From: Bacillota bacterium
GTDB taxonomy: Bacteria > Bacillota > UBA4882 > UBA8346
NCBI GenBank assembly: GCA_012735315.1
Contig: JAAYHS010000084.1
Location: 1-41,362 of the forward strand
DNA: 41,362 bases
Reading direction: 5' to 3'
Under the pieces are notes generated by a model, which ran no database searches, was not told the DNA's origin, and was given only the letters and a program-made list of their open reading frames with translations. This document shows positions 27,701 to 36,889 of the stretch, one piece after another. A program made the position numbers and the translations under genes. Numbering within the stretch: the first letter of the stretch is position 1; the number at the start of each line of letters is the position of its first letter.

Positions 27701-27730
27701 AAAAGGTTGTCGTAAATACGGCAACTTTTT
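27701..27730 (+). terminator. Rho-independent terminator after the murJ-LysE pair
   Basis: A 14-bp stem (AAAAGGTTGTCGTA/TACGGCAACTTTTT, two G-T pairs) with an AA loop ends in T residues. Confidence 0.85.
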
Positions 27731-27872
27731 CGCATTATTCCTTGATGATCAAATTTATGATTTCTTTAAAAATACCGAAATATTTAATAGGTAATCCCCC
27801 ATAACGGCTTGCCGGTTAATCGAGTTAATCGAGTGGATGAAAATCAGTTTTTGACTCAGGGGGTGCGGTTTA

Positions 27873-29195
27873 ATGGCCCTTCAATGGTCCGATATTCCTT
27901 TATTTAAAGGATTAACCAACGCTGAAATAGCCCAGGTTGTAAGCGCGGGGAAGATTATTAAACTTAAGGCCGGAGAATATGTGTTTCACGCCGGCGACCA
28001 AGGGAATGAAATGTTTGTAATCATTGCCGGCTCAGTTAGGGTGGAAACGGTTATTGGAGGTTCCCGACAAATATTGGCCAGGTTTACCACCGGGCATATC
28101 TTCGGGGAAATTGCATTTGTCGCCAAGATCCTTCGAACAGCAGACATTATCGCCGAAGAGTCTTTGGAATTACTAGTGATTACCGAACCTTTCCTTCAAA
28201 GTTTAATTAGCAAGTTACCTCAAACCGCGGCCAAAATGCTTTTCAACTTGTCCCGGATCCTCTGTGAGAGACTGGCTAATACCACCCGTTCCTGGATTGA
28301 TTCCGAATATGAGAATATTTTGATTCTTTTTCAAACCTTAGCCGCTGAAACTGAGGTAAAAGCCGTTTTTGAAAAGTTCGCCGCCGCTTTGGCCAAGGCC
28401 TTGCCCCGGGTTGGGGCGGTCGAACTTTTCACCGCCGACGCCCATTTTTTATGGAAGAGTCCCGGCTTCGAACCTTCCCGCCCCGGTTTCGATTTTCTTG
28501 AAAAACAAACCGAACCTTTGGTTGATGAATCAAACCTGCTGACGATCGTCCCCATAAAAATTGAAGGCCGGATAGTGGGACGCTTGTTATTATTTCAAAA
28601 ACCGGGGTTGCCGCTTTATCCGAAGGAACTTGATTTATTAATCAAAGTAAGCACTCAATTGGGTTTGGTCATCGAGCGAATCCTGCTCAACGAAGAAACC
28701 AAGGCCATGGCCACCAAAGATCCGTTGACGGGCCTCTATAACCGGAATGTTTTCAAAAAAGAATTGGCGAAAGAGATTACCCGGTCAAGAAGGTTGGAGG
28801 TTCCGTTATCAATGTTAATTGCAGACTTGGACCATTTCAAAAGGGTGAATGACACTTACGGACATCTGGCCGGGGATGAGACTTTGCGAAGGGTTGCCTC
28901 TTTGATAACTGACACGGTGCGCGATATCGATATCGCCTGCCGTTACGGCGGCGAGGAATTTGCGGTCTTGCTGCCGATGACGGATTTAAAAGGCGCTCTT
29001 AATGTCGCCGAGCGAATTCGTCAAAAGGTGGAAAATTTGACGATTAATTTTGAAAAACAACGGATTAAAATTACTATTAGTATTGGAGTGGCAACGTACC
29101 AAGGGGAGAGCGCCGAAGAGTTTTTTGAAAGAGCGGATAAAGCGGCCTATAGCTCCAAAACAAGAGGTAGAAATAGGGTTTCCTCGGCGGAGTGA
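27873..29195 (+). CDS. cNMP-binding domain / GAF-like / GGDEF diguanylate cyclase
   Basis: A 440-residue signalling protein. Residues about 8-130 form a CRP-like cyclic-nucleotide-binding domain (GDQGNEMFVIIAGSVRV; phosphate cassette FGEIAFV...LRTADI). Residues about 150-270 look like a GAF-type domain (LFQTLAAETEVKAVFEKFAAALAKAL). Residues 280-438 are a GGDEF domain with an intact active site GGEEF (359-363) and an intact product-inhibition site RDID (350-353), so it should make cyclic di-GMP. No membrane helix is seen, so it acts in the cytosol. The AGGGGGTG site fits the ATG. The ligand of the cNMP domain is unknown. Confidence 0.92.
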   Translation: MALQWSDIPLFKGLTNAEIAQVVSAGKIIKLKAGEYVFHAGDQGNEMFVIIAGSVRVETVIGGSRQILARFTTGHIFGEIAFVAKILRTADIIAEESLELLVITEPFLQSLISKLPQTAAKMLFNLSRILCERLANTTRSWIDSEYENILILFQTLAAETEVKAVFEKFAAALAKALPRVGAVELFTADAHFLWKSPGFEPSRPGFDFLEKQTEPLVDESNLLTIVPIKIEGRIVGRLLLFQKPGLPLYPKELDLLIKVSTQLGLVIERILLNEETKAMATKDPLTGLYNRNVFKKELAKEITRSRRLEVPLSMLIADLDHFKRVNDTYGHLAGDETLRRVASLITDTVRDIDIACRYGGEEFAVLLPMTDLKGALNVAERIRQKVENLTINFEKQRIKITISIGVATYQGESAEEFFERADKAAYSSKTRGRNRVSSAE

Positions 29196-29225
29196 AGGTT
29201 GGTCTTAGTAAATCGATGTTTTCGA

Positions 29226-29254
29226 TTGCTCGCTCCAACACTAAATGGTATAAT
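29226..29254 (+). promoter_or_regulatory. Sigma-A promoter of lepA
   Basis: TTGCTC (29226-29231), 17 bases, a perfect TATAAT (29249-29254), 86 bases before the lepA start. Confidence 0.7.
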
Positions 29255-29339
29255 ATTTTAGATTTAATTTAAACATGCCAGCGCTGTTATTGAACAAATA
29301 TTAATTTAACTTACCCTTTAAATAGATGGAGGAGTTTGT

Positions 29340-31139
29340 TTGATTCAGACTAAAATTCGGAATTTTTGCATCATCGCTCATATCGATCATGGAAAATCCA
29401 CCTTGGCGGATCGTTTATTGGAGTACACCGGCGCTTTGAGTGAGCGGGAAATGGAGGAACAAGTCTTGGACTCCATGGATTTGGAACGGGAACGCGGAAT
29501 TACCATTAAGGCGCGGGCGGTCCGGCTTAATTATAAGGCTAAAGACGGCGAGGAATATGTGCTTAACTTGATAGATACCCCCGGACACGTGGATTTTACG
29601 TATGAAGTTTCGCGTTCTTTGGCCGCTTGCGACGGGGCTTTACTGGTGGTTGACGCGACCCAGGGCGTAGAGGCGCAAACCATCGCCAATCTTTATCTTG
29701 CTTTGGAACAAAATCTGGATATCATCCCGGTTATTAATAAAGTCGATTTACCCAGCGCCGAACCGGAAAGGGTTAAAAATGAAATCAGGGAGATCATTGG
29801 ACTTGCTCCTGAAGAATGCATTTTGGCCAGCGCCAAAACCGGTTTGGGCACGGAAGAAATTTTAGATGCGATTGTTGAACGGATAAAACCGCCTCAGGGA
29901 GATCCGCGCCGGCCGTTAAAGGCGCTCATCTTTGATTCGCTGTTCGACTCTTATCGGGGGGTAATCGCTTATGTGCGATTGATCGACGGCAAACTGGCCG
30001 TCGGTGAAAAAATCCGGATGATGGCCACCGAGAAAGAGTTTGAAGTGACCGAACTCGGCACTTTTCAACCGATGATGACTCCCGCCCGGGAATTGTCCGC
30101 CGGAGAAGTGGGTTTTGTGATCGCCGCCATGAAAAATGTAAAAGACGTTCAAGTAGGGGACACCATCACTTTAGCGGATAATCCCGCCCCAACCCCTTTG
30201 CCGGGCTACCGGCGGGTTCAACCCATGGTCTATTGCGGCTTGTACCCGGTAGACAATGCCGATTACGAAGATCTGCGCGACGCTTTGGAAAAGTTACGGC
30301 TAAACGACGCCTCGCTGGTCTTTGAACCGGAAAACTCGGTGGCGTTGGGGTTCGGTTTTCGTTGCGGTTTTCTCGGGTTGTTGCATATGGAGATTATTCA
30401 GGAACGTTTGGAACGGGAGTACGACTTGAATTTAATCGCTACCGCTCCCAGCGTGGTTTATAAAGCCTTTTTGACCGACGGCAGCGTCACACAGATCTCC
30501 AATCCGGCCGAACTGCCGGCCCCCAACTATTTAGATCATATCGAAGAGCCTTACGTTAAGGCGACTATCATTTTACCCAGCGATTATGTAGGGCCGGTTA
30601 TGGAATTATGCCAGGACAAGCGGGGCCAGTTCGTGAATATGGAGTATTTGATGGAGACCAGGGTGATGTTGACCTACGACTTACCGTTATCCGAAATATT
30701 GATGGACTTTTTCGATAAACTTAAATCCCGGTCGAGGGGATACGCCTCTTTGGATTATGAGTATATCGGTCACCGGGCCTCGAATCTGGTAAAACTGGAT
30801 ATTTTGTTAAACGGTAAAGTGGTCGACGCTTTATCGGCGATCGTTCATCGGGATAAAGCATACCAACGGGGAAGACAACTAACTGAAAAGCTGAAGGAGA
30901 TTATTCCGCGGCAAATGTTTGAGGTGCCGATTCAAGCCGCTGTCGGAAGCAAAGTAATCGCCCGACAGACAGTGAAAGCCGTGCGCAAAGATGTGTTGGC
31001 CAAGTGTTATGGAGGAGATATTACCAGAAAAAGGAAACTTCTGGAGAAACAAAAGGAAGGCAAAAAACGGATGAAACAACTGGGAACGGTAGAGGTCCCT
31101 CAGGAAGCTTTTTTGGCGGTATTAAAAATCGAAGATTGA
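29340..31139 (+). CDS. lepA: Elongation factor 4 (LepA GTPase)
   Basis: A 599-residue ribosomal GTPase that affects initiation and back-translocation; length is normal. The G1 motif reads [15 protein letters not shown], the G3 motif DTPGHVDF and the G4 motif NKVD. The C-terminal LepA domain holds [12 protein letters not shown] and the basic end ([23 protein letters not shown]). Translation starts at a TTG with GGAGGAG upstream. It faces the next gene on the minus strand with only 10 bases between the stops, and I see no terminator there. lepA-hemW-hrcA order is common in Bacillota; here one opposite-strand gene interrupts it. Confidence 0.98.
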   Translation: MIQTKIRNFCIIAHIDHGKSTLADRLLEYTGALSEREMEEQVLDSMDLERERGITIKARAVRLNYKAKDGEEYVLNLIDTPGHVDFTYEVSRSLAACDGALLVVDATQGVEAQTIANLYLALEQNLDIIPVINKVDLPSAEPERVKNEIREIIGLAPEECILASAKTGLGTEEILDAIVERIKPPQGDPRRPLKALIFDSLFDSYRGVIAYVRLIDGKLAVGEKIRMMATEKEFEVTELGTFQPMMTPARELSAGEVGFVIAAMKNVKDVQVGDTITLADNPAPTPLPGYRRVQPMVYCGLYPVDNADYEDLRDALEKLRLNDASLVFEPENSVALGFGFRCGFLGLLHMEIIQERLEREYDLNLIATAPSVVYKAFLTDGSVTQISNPAELPAPNYLDHIEEPYVKATIILPSDYVGPVMELCQDKRGQFVNMEYLMETRVMLTYDLPLSEILMDFFDKLKSRSRGYASLDYEYIGHRASNLVKLDILLNGKVVDALSAIVHRDKAYQRGRQLTEKLKEIIPRQMFEVPIQAAVGSKVIARQTVKAVRKDVLAKCYGGDITRKRKLLEKQKEGKKRMKQLGTVEVPQEAFLAVLKIED

Positions 31140-31149
31140 ACTGAATTAA

Positions 31150-32004
31150 TTATTCCCCGAGTATCGGCGGGATGATCGGTTCACGTTTGTGAAGCAATAC
31201 CGATCGCTTGGGAGAACGTCCGGAGAGTAGGTTCATACTTTCAATCTGTTCTTCCAATCGTTCCATTTCCAAAATACCGATGGCATCCGGAAATTTTTTG
31301 GAGATATTTTTATATATTTTTTTCCACCAATCCGCATTAACGGTAAGGGACTGGTGCAAGTCGGAGGCGCGGTCGTTGTCGTGAAAGTGAAAGTGTCGAA
31401 CTCGATCCATCTTTAAAAAGGCCTCCGGCATTATCCCGGCTTGCAGGGCATGACCGATATCGACGGTGAGACCGAATTCGGGTTCTTGAAAAAGCCATAA
31501 GAGTTCTTGTAAACGTGAGCCATCGCAAACGCTGGGATGAAAGCGCGGACTGCGCGGCATGTTTTCCATCAGTAAGGTTACGCCCAGTTTTTTAGCTTCC
31601 TGGAGGAGCATGGCGATGCTTCCTTCTTCATAGAGCCGGGTTTCCGAGTACAAATCGGTGGTGTTTGGATCCAGGGTGCAAGGGTGAAAAGTGACGTATT
31701 TAATTTCCAAATCCGATGCCAGGCGCATGGTATTTAAAAAAATGTTGATGGCGACCATTCGTTCTTCATAATCCGACGCGCCGAGACGGAGATCGACAAA
31801 AGGCGCGTGCATTGTTAAACTGAAACGGAAACGTTCTTGATAAATCCGGATCGTTTTTTTCTCGGCGGCGGTAAAAGTAAAATGAGGCGAAAGGCAGCGC
31901 GGGTCGGTATGTAATTCGATCGCTTTGAAATAATGGACCGCTTCTTGAAGATAAGCTGAAAGTGGCCGATTACTAACGATTCTCGATCCCAGGCAAAACG
32001 CCAT
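31150..32004 (-). CDS. Xylose isomerase-like TIM-barrel protein (sugar isomerase / endonuclease IV superfamily)
   Basis: A 284-residue TIM barrel of the AP-endonuclease-2/xylose-isomerase superfamily. Likely metal ligands follow the family pattern: His in YVTFHPC, Glu in LLMENMP, Asp and His in TVDIGHA, His in HFHFHDND, and Glu in GILEMER. The layout fits sugar isomerases or epimerases slightly better than true endonuclease IV, but I cannot choose a substrate. GGAGG lies 12 bases before the ATG, and a sigma-A promoter lies upstream. It is inserted, in reverse, between lepA and hemW. Confidence 0.82.
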   Translation of the reverse strand: MAFCLGSRIVSNRPLSAYLQEAVHYFKAIELHTDPRCLSPHFTFTAAEKKTIRIYQERFRFSLTMHAPFVDLRLGASDYEERMVAINIFLNTMRLASDLEIKYVTFHPCTLDPNTTDLYSETRLYEEGSIAMLLQEAKKLGVTLLMENMPRSPRFHPSVCDGSRLQELLWLFQEPEFGLTVDIGHALQAGIMPEAFLKMDRVRHFHFHDNDRASDLHQSLTVNADWWKKIYKNISKKFPDAIGILEMERLEEQIESMNLLSGRSPKRSVLLHKREPIIPPILGE

Positions 32005-32055
32005 GCGCGCGCGTCCTCCGTATCCGTTAGATATTGGTTTGAACTTTATATCATT

Positions 32056-32084
32056 AAAATACCTTATTTAAAACCATGAGTCAA
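32056..32084 (-). promoter_or_regulatory. Sigma-A promoter of the TIM-barrel gene
   Basis: On the minus strand, TTGACT (32084-32079), 17 bases, TATTTT (32061-32056). Confidence 0.65.
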
Positions 32085-32151
32085 ACCCTGAAAAACAAAT
32101 TCTTGGGATGTTCTCGAAAATAGAGGGGGGTTTTTCCGGCTGAAGGACGAG

Positions 32152-33279
32152 TTGTCGCTTTATCTTCATTTCCCGTTTTGCAAACGAAAATGCGATTATT
32201 GCGATTTTAATTCTTACGCCGATTTGGAAAGTTTAATCTTTCCATATGCGGAAGCGATCAAGGCTGAGATCAAGACTTATCTTCCGCAATCCAACTCGAT
32301 CCGTTCCGTGTTTTTCGGCGGCGGAACCCCCAGCTACATCCCGGTGAGGATCTTGGCCGATCTGTTATTATTCATCAAAGAAAATTTTAGGTTGGCTCCG
32401 GATGCGGAGATTACTTTAGAAACCAATCCGGGCACCATATCCGGCTCGGAACTGGCTTACTTAAAAACGGCCGGGTTCAACCGTTTAAGTATCGGTTTGC
32501 AAGCGGCTCAAAACCGTCTCTTAAACGGCATCGGCAGGATTCATTCCCGGGAACAGTTTTTAAGTGTTTATAAAGCGGCGCGTGATACCGGTTTTTCCAA
32601 TATAGGGATTGATATCATGTTCGGTTTGCCCGGTCAGCTTCTTCAAGATTGGGATGAAACCCTGGAACAGGTAACCGCCCTTGAACCGGAACACATTTCC
32701 GCTTATGGCCTGCAGCTGGAGGCCGGTACTAAACTGGCGGCGGACATCGCCGGGGGATTAACTCAGTTACCTTCCGAAGAACTGGTTGTGGAAATGATGC
32801 AGCGGGCGATGGACCATCTTCTTCGCAAAGGCTATCGGCACTATGAGATTTCCAACTATGCGCGCCCCGGGTTTGAATCCGTTCACAACCTGCGTTATTG
32901 GTACGGCGGGGATTATTTGGGGTTTGGCGCCGGCGCTTGTTCAACCGTGAATAACCAGCGCTGGTCGAATATTAAAGAGCCTTGGACCTATGTTCGGCGT
33001 CTTTCCGAAGGCGTCTCGGTCATTGCCGAACGGGAAGAACTGGATGTTCAAACCAGAGCGATTGAAGCCCTCATGTTGGGGCTTAGGCTTCGTGACGGAG
33101 TCGACCTTCGCCAATACCAAAATGAGTACGGGATCAACCTTTTTGAAACCGCCGGATCGGAACTTAAAAGTTTAAGCGGCCAAAAATTAATAACCGTTAA
33201 CGACTCCCGATTGGCCTTGACCGACGCCGGAATTATTCTTAGCAATATGGTTATCGGGAAGTTGCTCAACGGGATTTAA
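32152..33279 (+). CDS. hemW: Radical SAM protein HemW (heme chaperone, formerly HemN-like)
   Basis: A 375-residue radical SAM enzyme-like protein that binds heme and a 4Fe-4S cluster and delivers heme to proteins. The cluster motif is CKRKCDYCDF. In HemW the residue two after the last cysteine is Phe; a true HemN coproporphyrinogen oxidase has Cys there. SVFFGGGTPS, NPGTISG, RLSIGLQAA, and the C-terminal HemN-C domain (GLRLRDGVDL) complete the family pattern. The TTG start has GAAGGA upstream. It precedes hrcA, the conserved order in Bacillota. Confidence 0.95.
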   Translation: MSLYLHFPFCKRKCDYCDFNSYADLESLIFPYAEAIKAEIKTYLPQSNSIRSVFFGGGTPSYIPVRILADLLLFIKENFRLAPDAEITLETNPGTISGSELAYLKTAGFNRLSIGLQAAQNRLLNGIGRIHSREQFLSVYKAARDTGFSNIGIDIMFGLPGQLLQDWDETLEQVTALEPEHISAYGLQLEAGTKLAADIAGGLTQLPSEELVVEMMQRAMDHLLRKGYRHYEISNYARPGFESVHNLRYWYGGDYLGFGAGACSTVNNQRWSNIKEPWTYVRRLSEGVSVIAEREELDVQTRAIEALMLGLRLRDGVDLRQYQNEYGINLFETAGSELKSLSGQKLITVNDSRLALTDAGIILSNMVIGKLLNGI

Positions 33280-33327
33280 AGGGGATAAAGCCGGTTCTCC
33301 AAAGTTAAGAAAGTATCTCAAAAATAC

Positions 33328-33356
33328 TTGACAAACCAAAACGGCAGTGTTATTTT
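33328..33356 (+). promoter_or_regulatory. Sigma-A promoter of the hrcA-dnaK heat-shock operon
   Basis: A perfect TTGACA (33328-33333), 17 bases, TATTTT (33351-33356). The CIRCE operator begins 10 bases downstream and would cover the transcription start. Confidence 0.85.
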
Positions 33357-33365
33357 TTTATTAGA

Positions 33366-33392
33366 TTAGCACTCGTTAAACTAGAGTGCTAA
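33366..33392 (+). promoter_or_regulatory. CIRCE operator (HrcA binding site)
   Basis: A perfect match to the CIRCE consensus: TTAGCACTC, nine bases, GAGTGCTAA. HrcA binds it and blocks the heat-shock operon when free of unfolded protein load. Its place between promoter and hrcA shows autoregulation. Confidence 0.98.
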
Positions 33393-33419
33393 CAAAAGAA
33401 GTGGAAATGGGGTGCTTTT

Positions 33420-34466
33420 ATGGCCTCCGAACTTGATGGCAGGAAAAAACAGATTTTAAAGGTCGTCACCGACGATTATATCGCATCGGCCGAACCCGTG
33501 GGGTCCCGGACCATCGCGCGCCGGTATAAACTTGGTTTGTCGCCGGCCACTATCCGTAATGAAATGGCGGACCTTGAAGAAAGCGGTTATCTGCAGCAAC
33601 CTCACACTTCGTCCGGGAGAATCCCTTCGGAAAAAGGTTACCGGTATTATGTCGATGCTTTGATGTCGCTCCGGCAATTGGAGGAATCCGAGATTGAGCT
33701 AATCTATACTGAATTGGAAAAACATCAGCGGGAAATTGACGCTATAATCCATCAGACATCAAAGATCTTGGCGCAACTTACTCAATACCCTTCGATGGTG
33801 ATCGGTCCTCAGTTTCAAGCCGCTGCTTTTAGGCATATCCAATTAATTAAACTCGCTCCCGACACGGTTTTAGTGTTAATCGTCACTGATACCGGGTATG
33901 TCGAAAATAAAATAATTGAGCTTGAAAATGAAATATCGGACGCGGAATTGGACCGGATTTCATACTTGTTGAACCAGAAGCTGCGCGGGGTGAGCCTTAA
34001 GGATCTGAAGACCAGCGTTATCAAAGAAATTCGATCGGATATGGCTTTGCAAGATCATTTTTTCAGCGAGGCCTTGAAGGTTTTGATTAAATCAATCTCC
34101 GAACACCCGCATGAAAGGATTTTTGTTGACGGCGCCATTAAAATTTTGGAACAACCCGAGTTTTCGGATGTTTTAAAATTCAAACCCATCATGAAGGCAT
34201 TAGGGGAAGAAGATTGCCTTTATAAACTGTTAAGTTCCAACTTGCAAAGGGGAGCCAAAGTTAAAATCGGCAGTGAAAATCAGGATTTGGGAATTCAAGA
34301 TTGTAGCGTAGTTACCGCCGGGTATGAGATCGCCGGAAGAACAGTGGGAGTGATCGGCGTTTTGGGGCCTACCAGGATGGAATATGCTAAAGTTTTGCCG
34401 ATCGTTGAATATACCGCCGCCATCCTTAGTGAATTATTAACCCAAATCCATAAGCGTAACTGCTGA
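33420..34466 (+). CDS. hrcA: Heat-inducible transcription repressor HrcA
   Basis: A 348-residue HrcA, the normal size. It represses heat-shock genes through CIRCE, and chaperonin activity keeps it folded. An N-terminal winged helix (RKKQILKVVTDDYIASAEPVGSRTIARR, LSPATIRNEMADLEESGYL, HTSSGRIPSEKGYR) is followed by the GAF-like regulatory domain and the C-terminal signature GVIGVLGPTRMEYAKVLPIVEY. It is the first gene after the CIRCE site. In other bacteria HrcA needs GroEL for folding; in this operon the adjacent chaperonin is a group III type, so the feedback partner may differ. Confidence 0.97.
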   Translation: MASELDGRKKQILKVVTDDYIASAEPVGSRTIARRYKLGLSPATIRNEMADLEESGYLQQPHTSSGRIPSEKGYRYYVDALMSLRQLEESEIELIYTELEKHQREIDAIIHQTSKILAQLTQYPSMVIGPQFQAAAFRHIQLIKLAPDTVLVLIVTDTGYVENKIIELENEISDAELDRISYLLNQKLRGVSLKDLKTSVIKEIRSDMALQDHFFSEALKVLIKSISEHPHERIFVDGAIKILEQPEFSDVLKFKPIMKALGEEDCLYKLLSSNLQRGAKVKIGSENQDLGIQDCSVVTAGYEIAGRTVGVIGVLGPTRMEYAKVLPIVEYTAAILSELLTQIHKRNC

Positions 34467-34606
34467 GTAGAAATCGACATTTATTCCGGGGCATTCCGCT
34501 TGATAAATTGTTTGGATTCGGACTGTCAATAATAACCTTAACAAGCCGTGGTTTTTTTCATTTTTTGGCAGTGGTTAGGATGAAATCACGGTTTTAATGG
34601 GAGGTT

Positions 34607-36133
34607 ATGATGACGGTGGGTCCAAAAATGGAATCTTCCGAGGTAAACCGATATTTAACCGCTTTGATGACCAATTCGGAAGCCATTCGTGGTTTGACTC
34701 GAATCGTAGCGGATACGTTTGGTCCAAAGGGATTGGATTGTATGTTAGTCGGAGATGACGGCGAAGTAATCATCACTAATGATGGAGCCGCCATCTTAAA
34801 TGCCGTTGACACCGCCCATCCCATCGCCCGGATTTTGGTTGACGCAGTCCGGCTTCAAGACGATAAGGTCGGCGATGGCACCACGACCGTCTCGATTTTG
34901 GCGGAAAGCTTGATCGCCGAAGGAGTCAACCGAATTTTAAAAGGCGTTCCGGTCATTAAAGTGATCGAAGGCATCAAACGCGGGATAGACTCCGCTTTAG
35001 CGGTTTTAGAAAAGGTAAAAATACCGGTGGAACGGTTGGATGCGCCCCTGCTGGAGCAAGTGGCCTTGATCTCGGCACGGGGCCATCAAGATTTAGCGGG
35101 TTTGGTGTTTGAAGCGATTCAGATTTTAGGTGAGGAGTATTTAACCAAACCCGGTTTTAAACTGGCGGACCAAGTTCTCGCTTTTGAAGGGAGTCCGACG
35201 GAGTTAATCCGGGGCACGATCGTTAACCGGGAGCCGTTAAATAGGGGAATGCCCCTTCGGATCAACGACGCTAAAATCTTAATCGTCGACGACGCCTTGG
35301 AGCCGGTGAAAATCGATTATCAAGCCTTAGGGACCGAAGCCGGGTTTAACCGCCAACTTCACAACCAGGAACTGCTCCGGGAAAGTATCGATCGCCTCGC
35401 TGAGATGGGCGTGAAGGGAATCTTCGCCGATCGGGGCATATCGGATCAAGCGGAATCCCATTTGACGGATTCGGCAATGCTGGGGGTCCAAGGCGTCCCC
35501 AGGTCGGAATGGGAAAGATTGGCCGAACTTACCGGGGCGCGGCCGGTTAAACGGGAAGATTTGCTTAAACCTCCCAAAGAATTGGAGCCGGTATTAGGGA
35601 AAGCCGCCGCTATAATCGTGGATCAGGATTCCAAAAACATTCGGGTCTTGGGTTTTCCCGATCAAAAAATGGTTACGCTTTTGATTGGAGCTTATTCAAA
35701 AGAAGTGTTAGCGGAGAAAGAACGGATCATTAAAGACGCGGCCGGAGCGATCCAAGCCGCTTGGTCCGGTGGAGTAGTTGCGGGCGGCGGTTCCGTCGAG
35801 CTTGGAATTGCCCGGGTTCTCGAGCAAAAGGCGCCGCTGGATTTAGAGCGTTACGGTTACGCTTGTGTTGTAGAGGCCTTGAAAAGGCCGGTTGCCCAAA
35901 TCTGCGCCAACGCCGGTTATAACTCGTTGGAAAAATTGGCGGAGGTTTTATCGCGCCAGGCAGAAGCAAATTCATTTAATTTCGGCGTAAATTGTGAAAC
36001 CGGAGAAGTCCAAGACTTAATCCAAAACGGAATTTGCGATCCTTTCCTGGTAAAATATCATGCTCTGAAATCCGCGGGAGAAGTGGCGGTCGCGGTTTTA
36101 AGAATCAATACTATCGTCAAGATGAAGAACTAA
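34607..36133 (+). CDS. Group III (archaeal-like) chaperonin, thermosome/CCT type
   Basis: A 508-residue chaperonin that looks like archaeal and eukaryotic group II proteins, not GroEL. ATPase motifs are TFGPKG (37-42), ITNDGAAIL (56-64), GDGTTT (89-94), and GGVVAGGGSVE (about 386-396). The apical part contains the thermosome-like segment around IRINDAKILIVDDALEPVKIDYQAL, and a helical region (about 250-265) where group II proteins carry the built-in lid, so no GroES should be needed. The C-terminal FGVNCETGEVQDL...GICDP..VK..ALKSAGEVA is also thermosome-like. It follows hrcA and precedes grpE. This matches reported bacterial group III chaperonins, for instance in Carboxydothermus. GGGAGG precedes a double ATG. 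Confidence 0.92.
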   Translation: MMTVGPKMESSEVNRYLTALMTNSEAIRGLTRIVADTFGPKGLDCMLVGDDGEVIITNDGAAILNAVDTAHPIARILVDAVRLQDDKVGDGTTTVSILAESLIAEGVNRILKGVPVIKVIEGIKRGIDSALAVLEKVKIPVERLDAPLLEQVALISARGHQDLAGLVFEAIQILGEEYLTKPGFKLADQVLAFEGSPTELIRGTIVNREPLNRGMPLRINDAKILIVDDALEPVKIDYQALGTEAGFNRQLHNQELLRESIDRLAEMGVKGIFADRGISDQAESHLTDSAMLGVQGVPRSEWERLAELTGARPVKREDLLKPPKELEPVLGKAAAIIVDQDSKNIRVLGFPDQKMVTLLIGAYSKEVLAEKERIIKDAAGAIQAAWSGGVVAGGGSVELGIARVLEQKAPLDLERYGYACVVEALKRPVAQICANAGYNSLEKLAEVLSRQAEANSFNFGVNCETGEVQDLIQNGICDPFLVKYHALKSAGEVAVAVLRINTIVKMKN

Positions 36134-36179
36134 TTGGAGGTTATCCGCATAGGTTAATATTTTAAGGATGGAGGTTATC

Positions 36180-36794
36180 ATGGCAAAACAAGATCAACTT
36201 AATAAAACAGATAGTAATCAGCTCGAGGAGGGTTTGGGAGATTCTGCTCCGGAGGGAGCGGAGACACCGCAAGCGCCGGAGGTTAATGGTGAGGTTAATG
36301 ATACCGATTCGAAAATCGCCCAATTGGAGAATGAATTGGCCGCTCTAAAACAAGAGAGGGATGAGCTATATAATAAGATGCTGCGAACCCAGGCTGATTT
36401 CGAAAATTTTCGGCGTCGCAGCCGTCAAGAATTTGAACAACTGGCCCTTTATTCCGGTGAGGATTTGATCAAAAAGCTCCTGCCGGTTCTTGACAGCATC
36501 GAACGAGCGGTTGCTTGTTCCGATCTTTCCAGTGAAAAATTTGAGAATTGGCGGGATGGTATAGTTTTAATCTTGCGTCAGCTTCAGAATTTGCTTGCCG
36601 GCGACGGTTTGGAAGAAATTCCGGCAGTCAATGAAATGTTCGATCCTCAATTTCACGAAGCGGTGCTTCAAGAAAAATCGGATCAGGTTGAGCGCCCAAC
36701 GGTAGTTGAGGAGATGCAAAAAGGTTACAAATATAAGGGTAAACTGATTCGACCGTCATTGGTTAAGGTGGCGGTACCGGACGGTGATCAGTGA
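36180..36794 (+). CDS. grpE: Nucleotide exchange factor GrpE
   Basis: A 204-residue GrpE. It releases ADP from DnaK. An acidic, disordered N-terminus (about 1-45) leads to a long coiled coil (KIAQLENELAALKQERDELYNKMLRTQADFENFRRR, about 45-85) and the beta domain ending FDPQFHEAVLQEK...VVEEMQKGYKYKGKLIRPSLVKV. The ATG at 36180 is chosen because the GGAGG site lies inside the earlier ATG frame at 36168. It lies 46 bases after the chaperonin and 95 before dnaK, in the CIRCE-controlled operon. Confidence 0.97.
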   Translation: MAKQDQLNKTDSNQLEEGLGDSAPEGAETPQAPEVNGEVNDTDSKIAQLENELAALKQERDELYNKMLRTQADFENFRRRSRQEFEQLALYSGEDLIKKLLPVLDSIERAVACSDLSSEKFENWRDGIVLILRQLQNLLAGDGLEEIPAVNEMFDPQFHEAVLQEKSDQVERPTVVEEMQKGYKYKGKLIRPSLVKVAVPDGDQ

Positions 36795-36889
36795 ACCGAC
36801 GCGAGTATTCAATTAAATATCAATACTACATAGAGTTTTGTAAAAAATTATTTTAAACGAGAATTCTATTTAAAACAGGGGGTCTATTT

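Noticed and set aside
33366-33392. Terminal inverted repeat of a mobile element before hrcA
   Set aside because: It is an exact CIRCE operator in its expected place.
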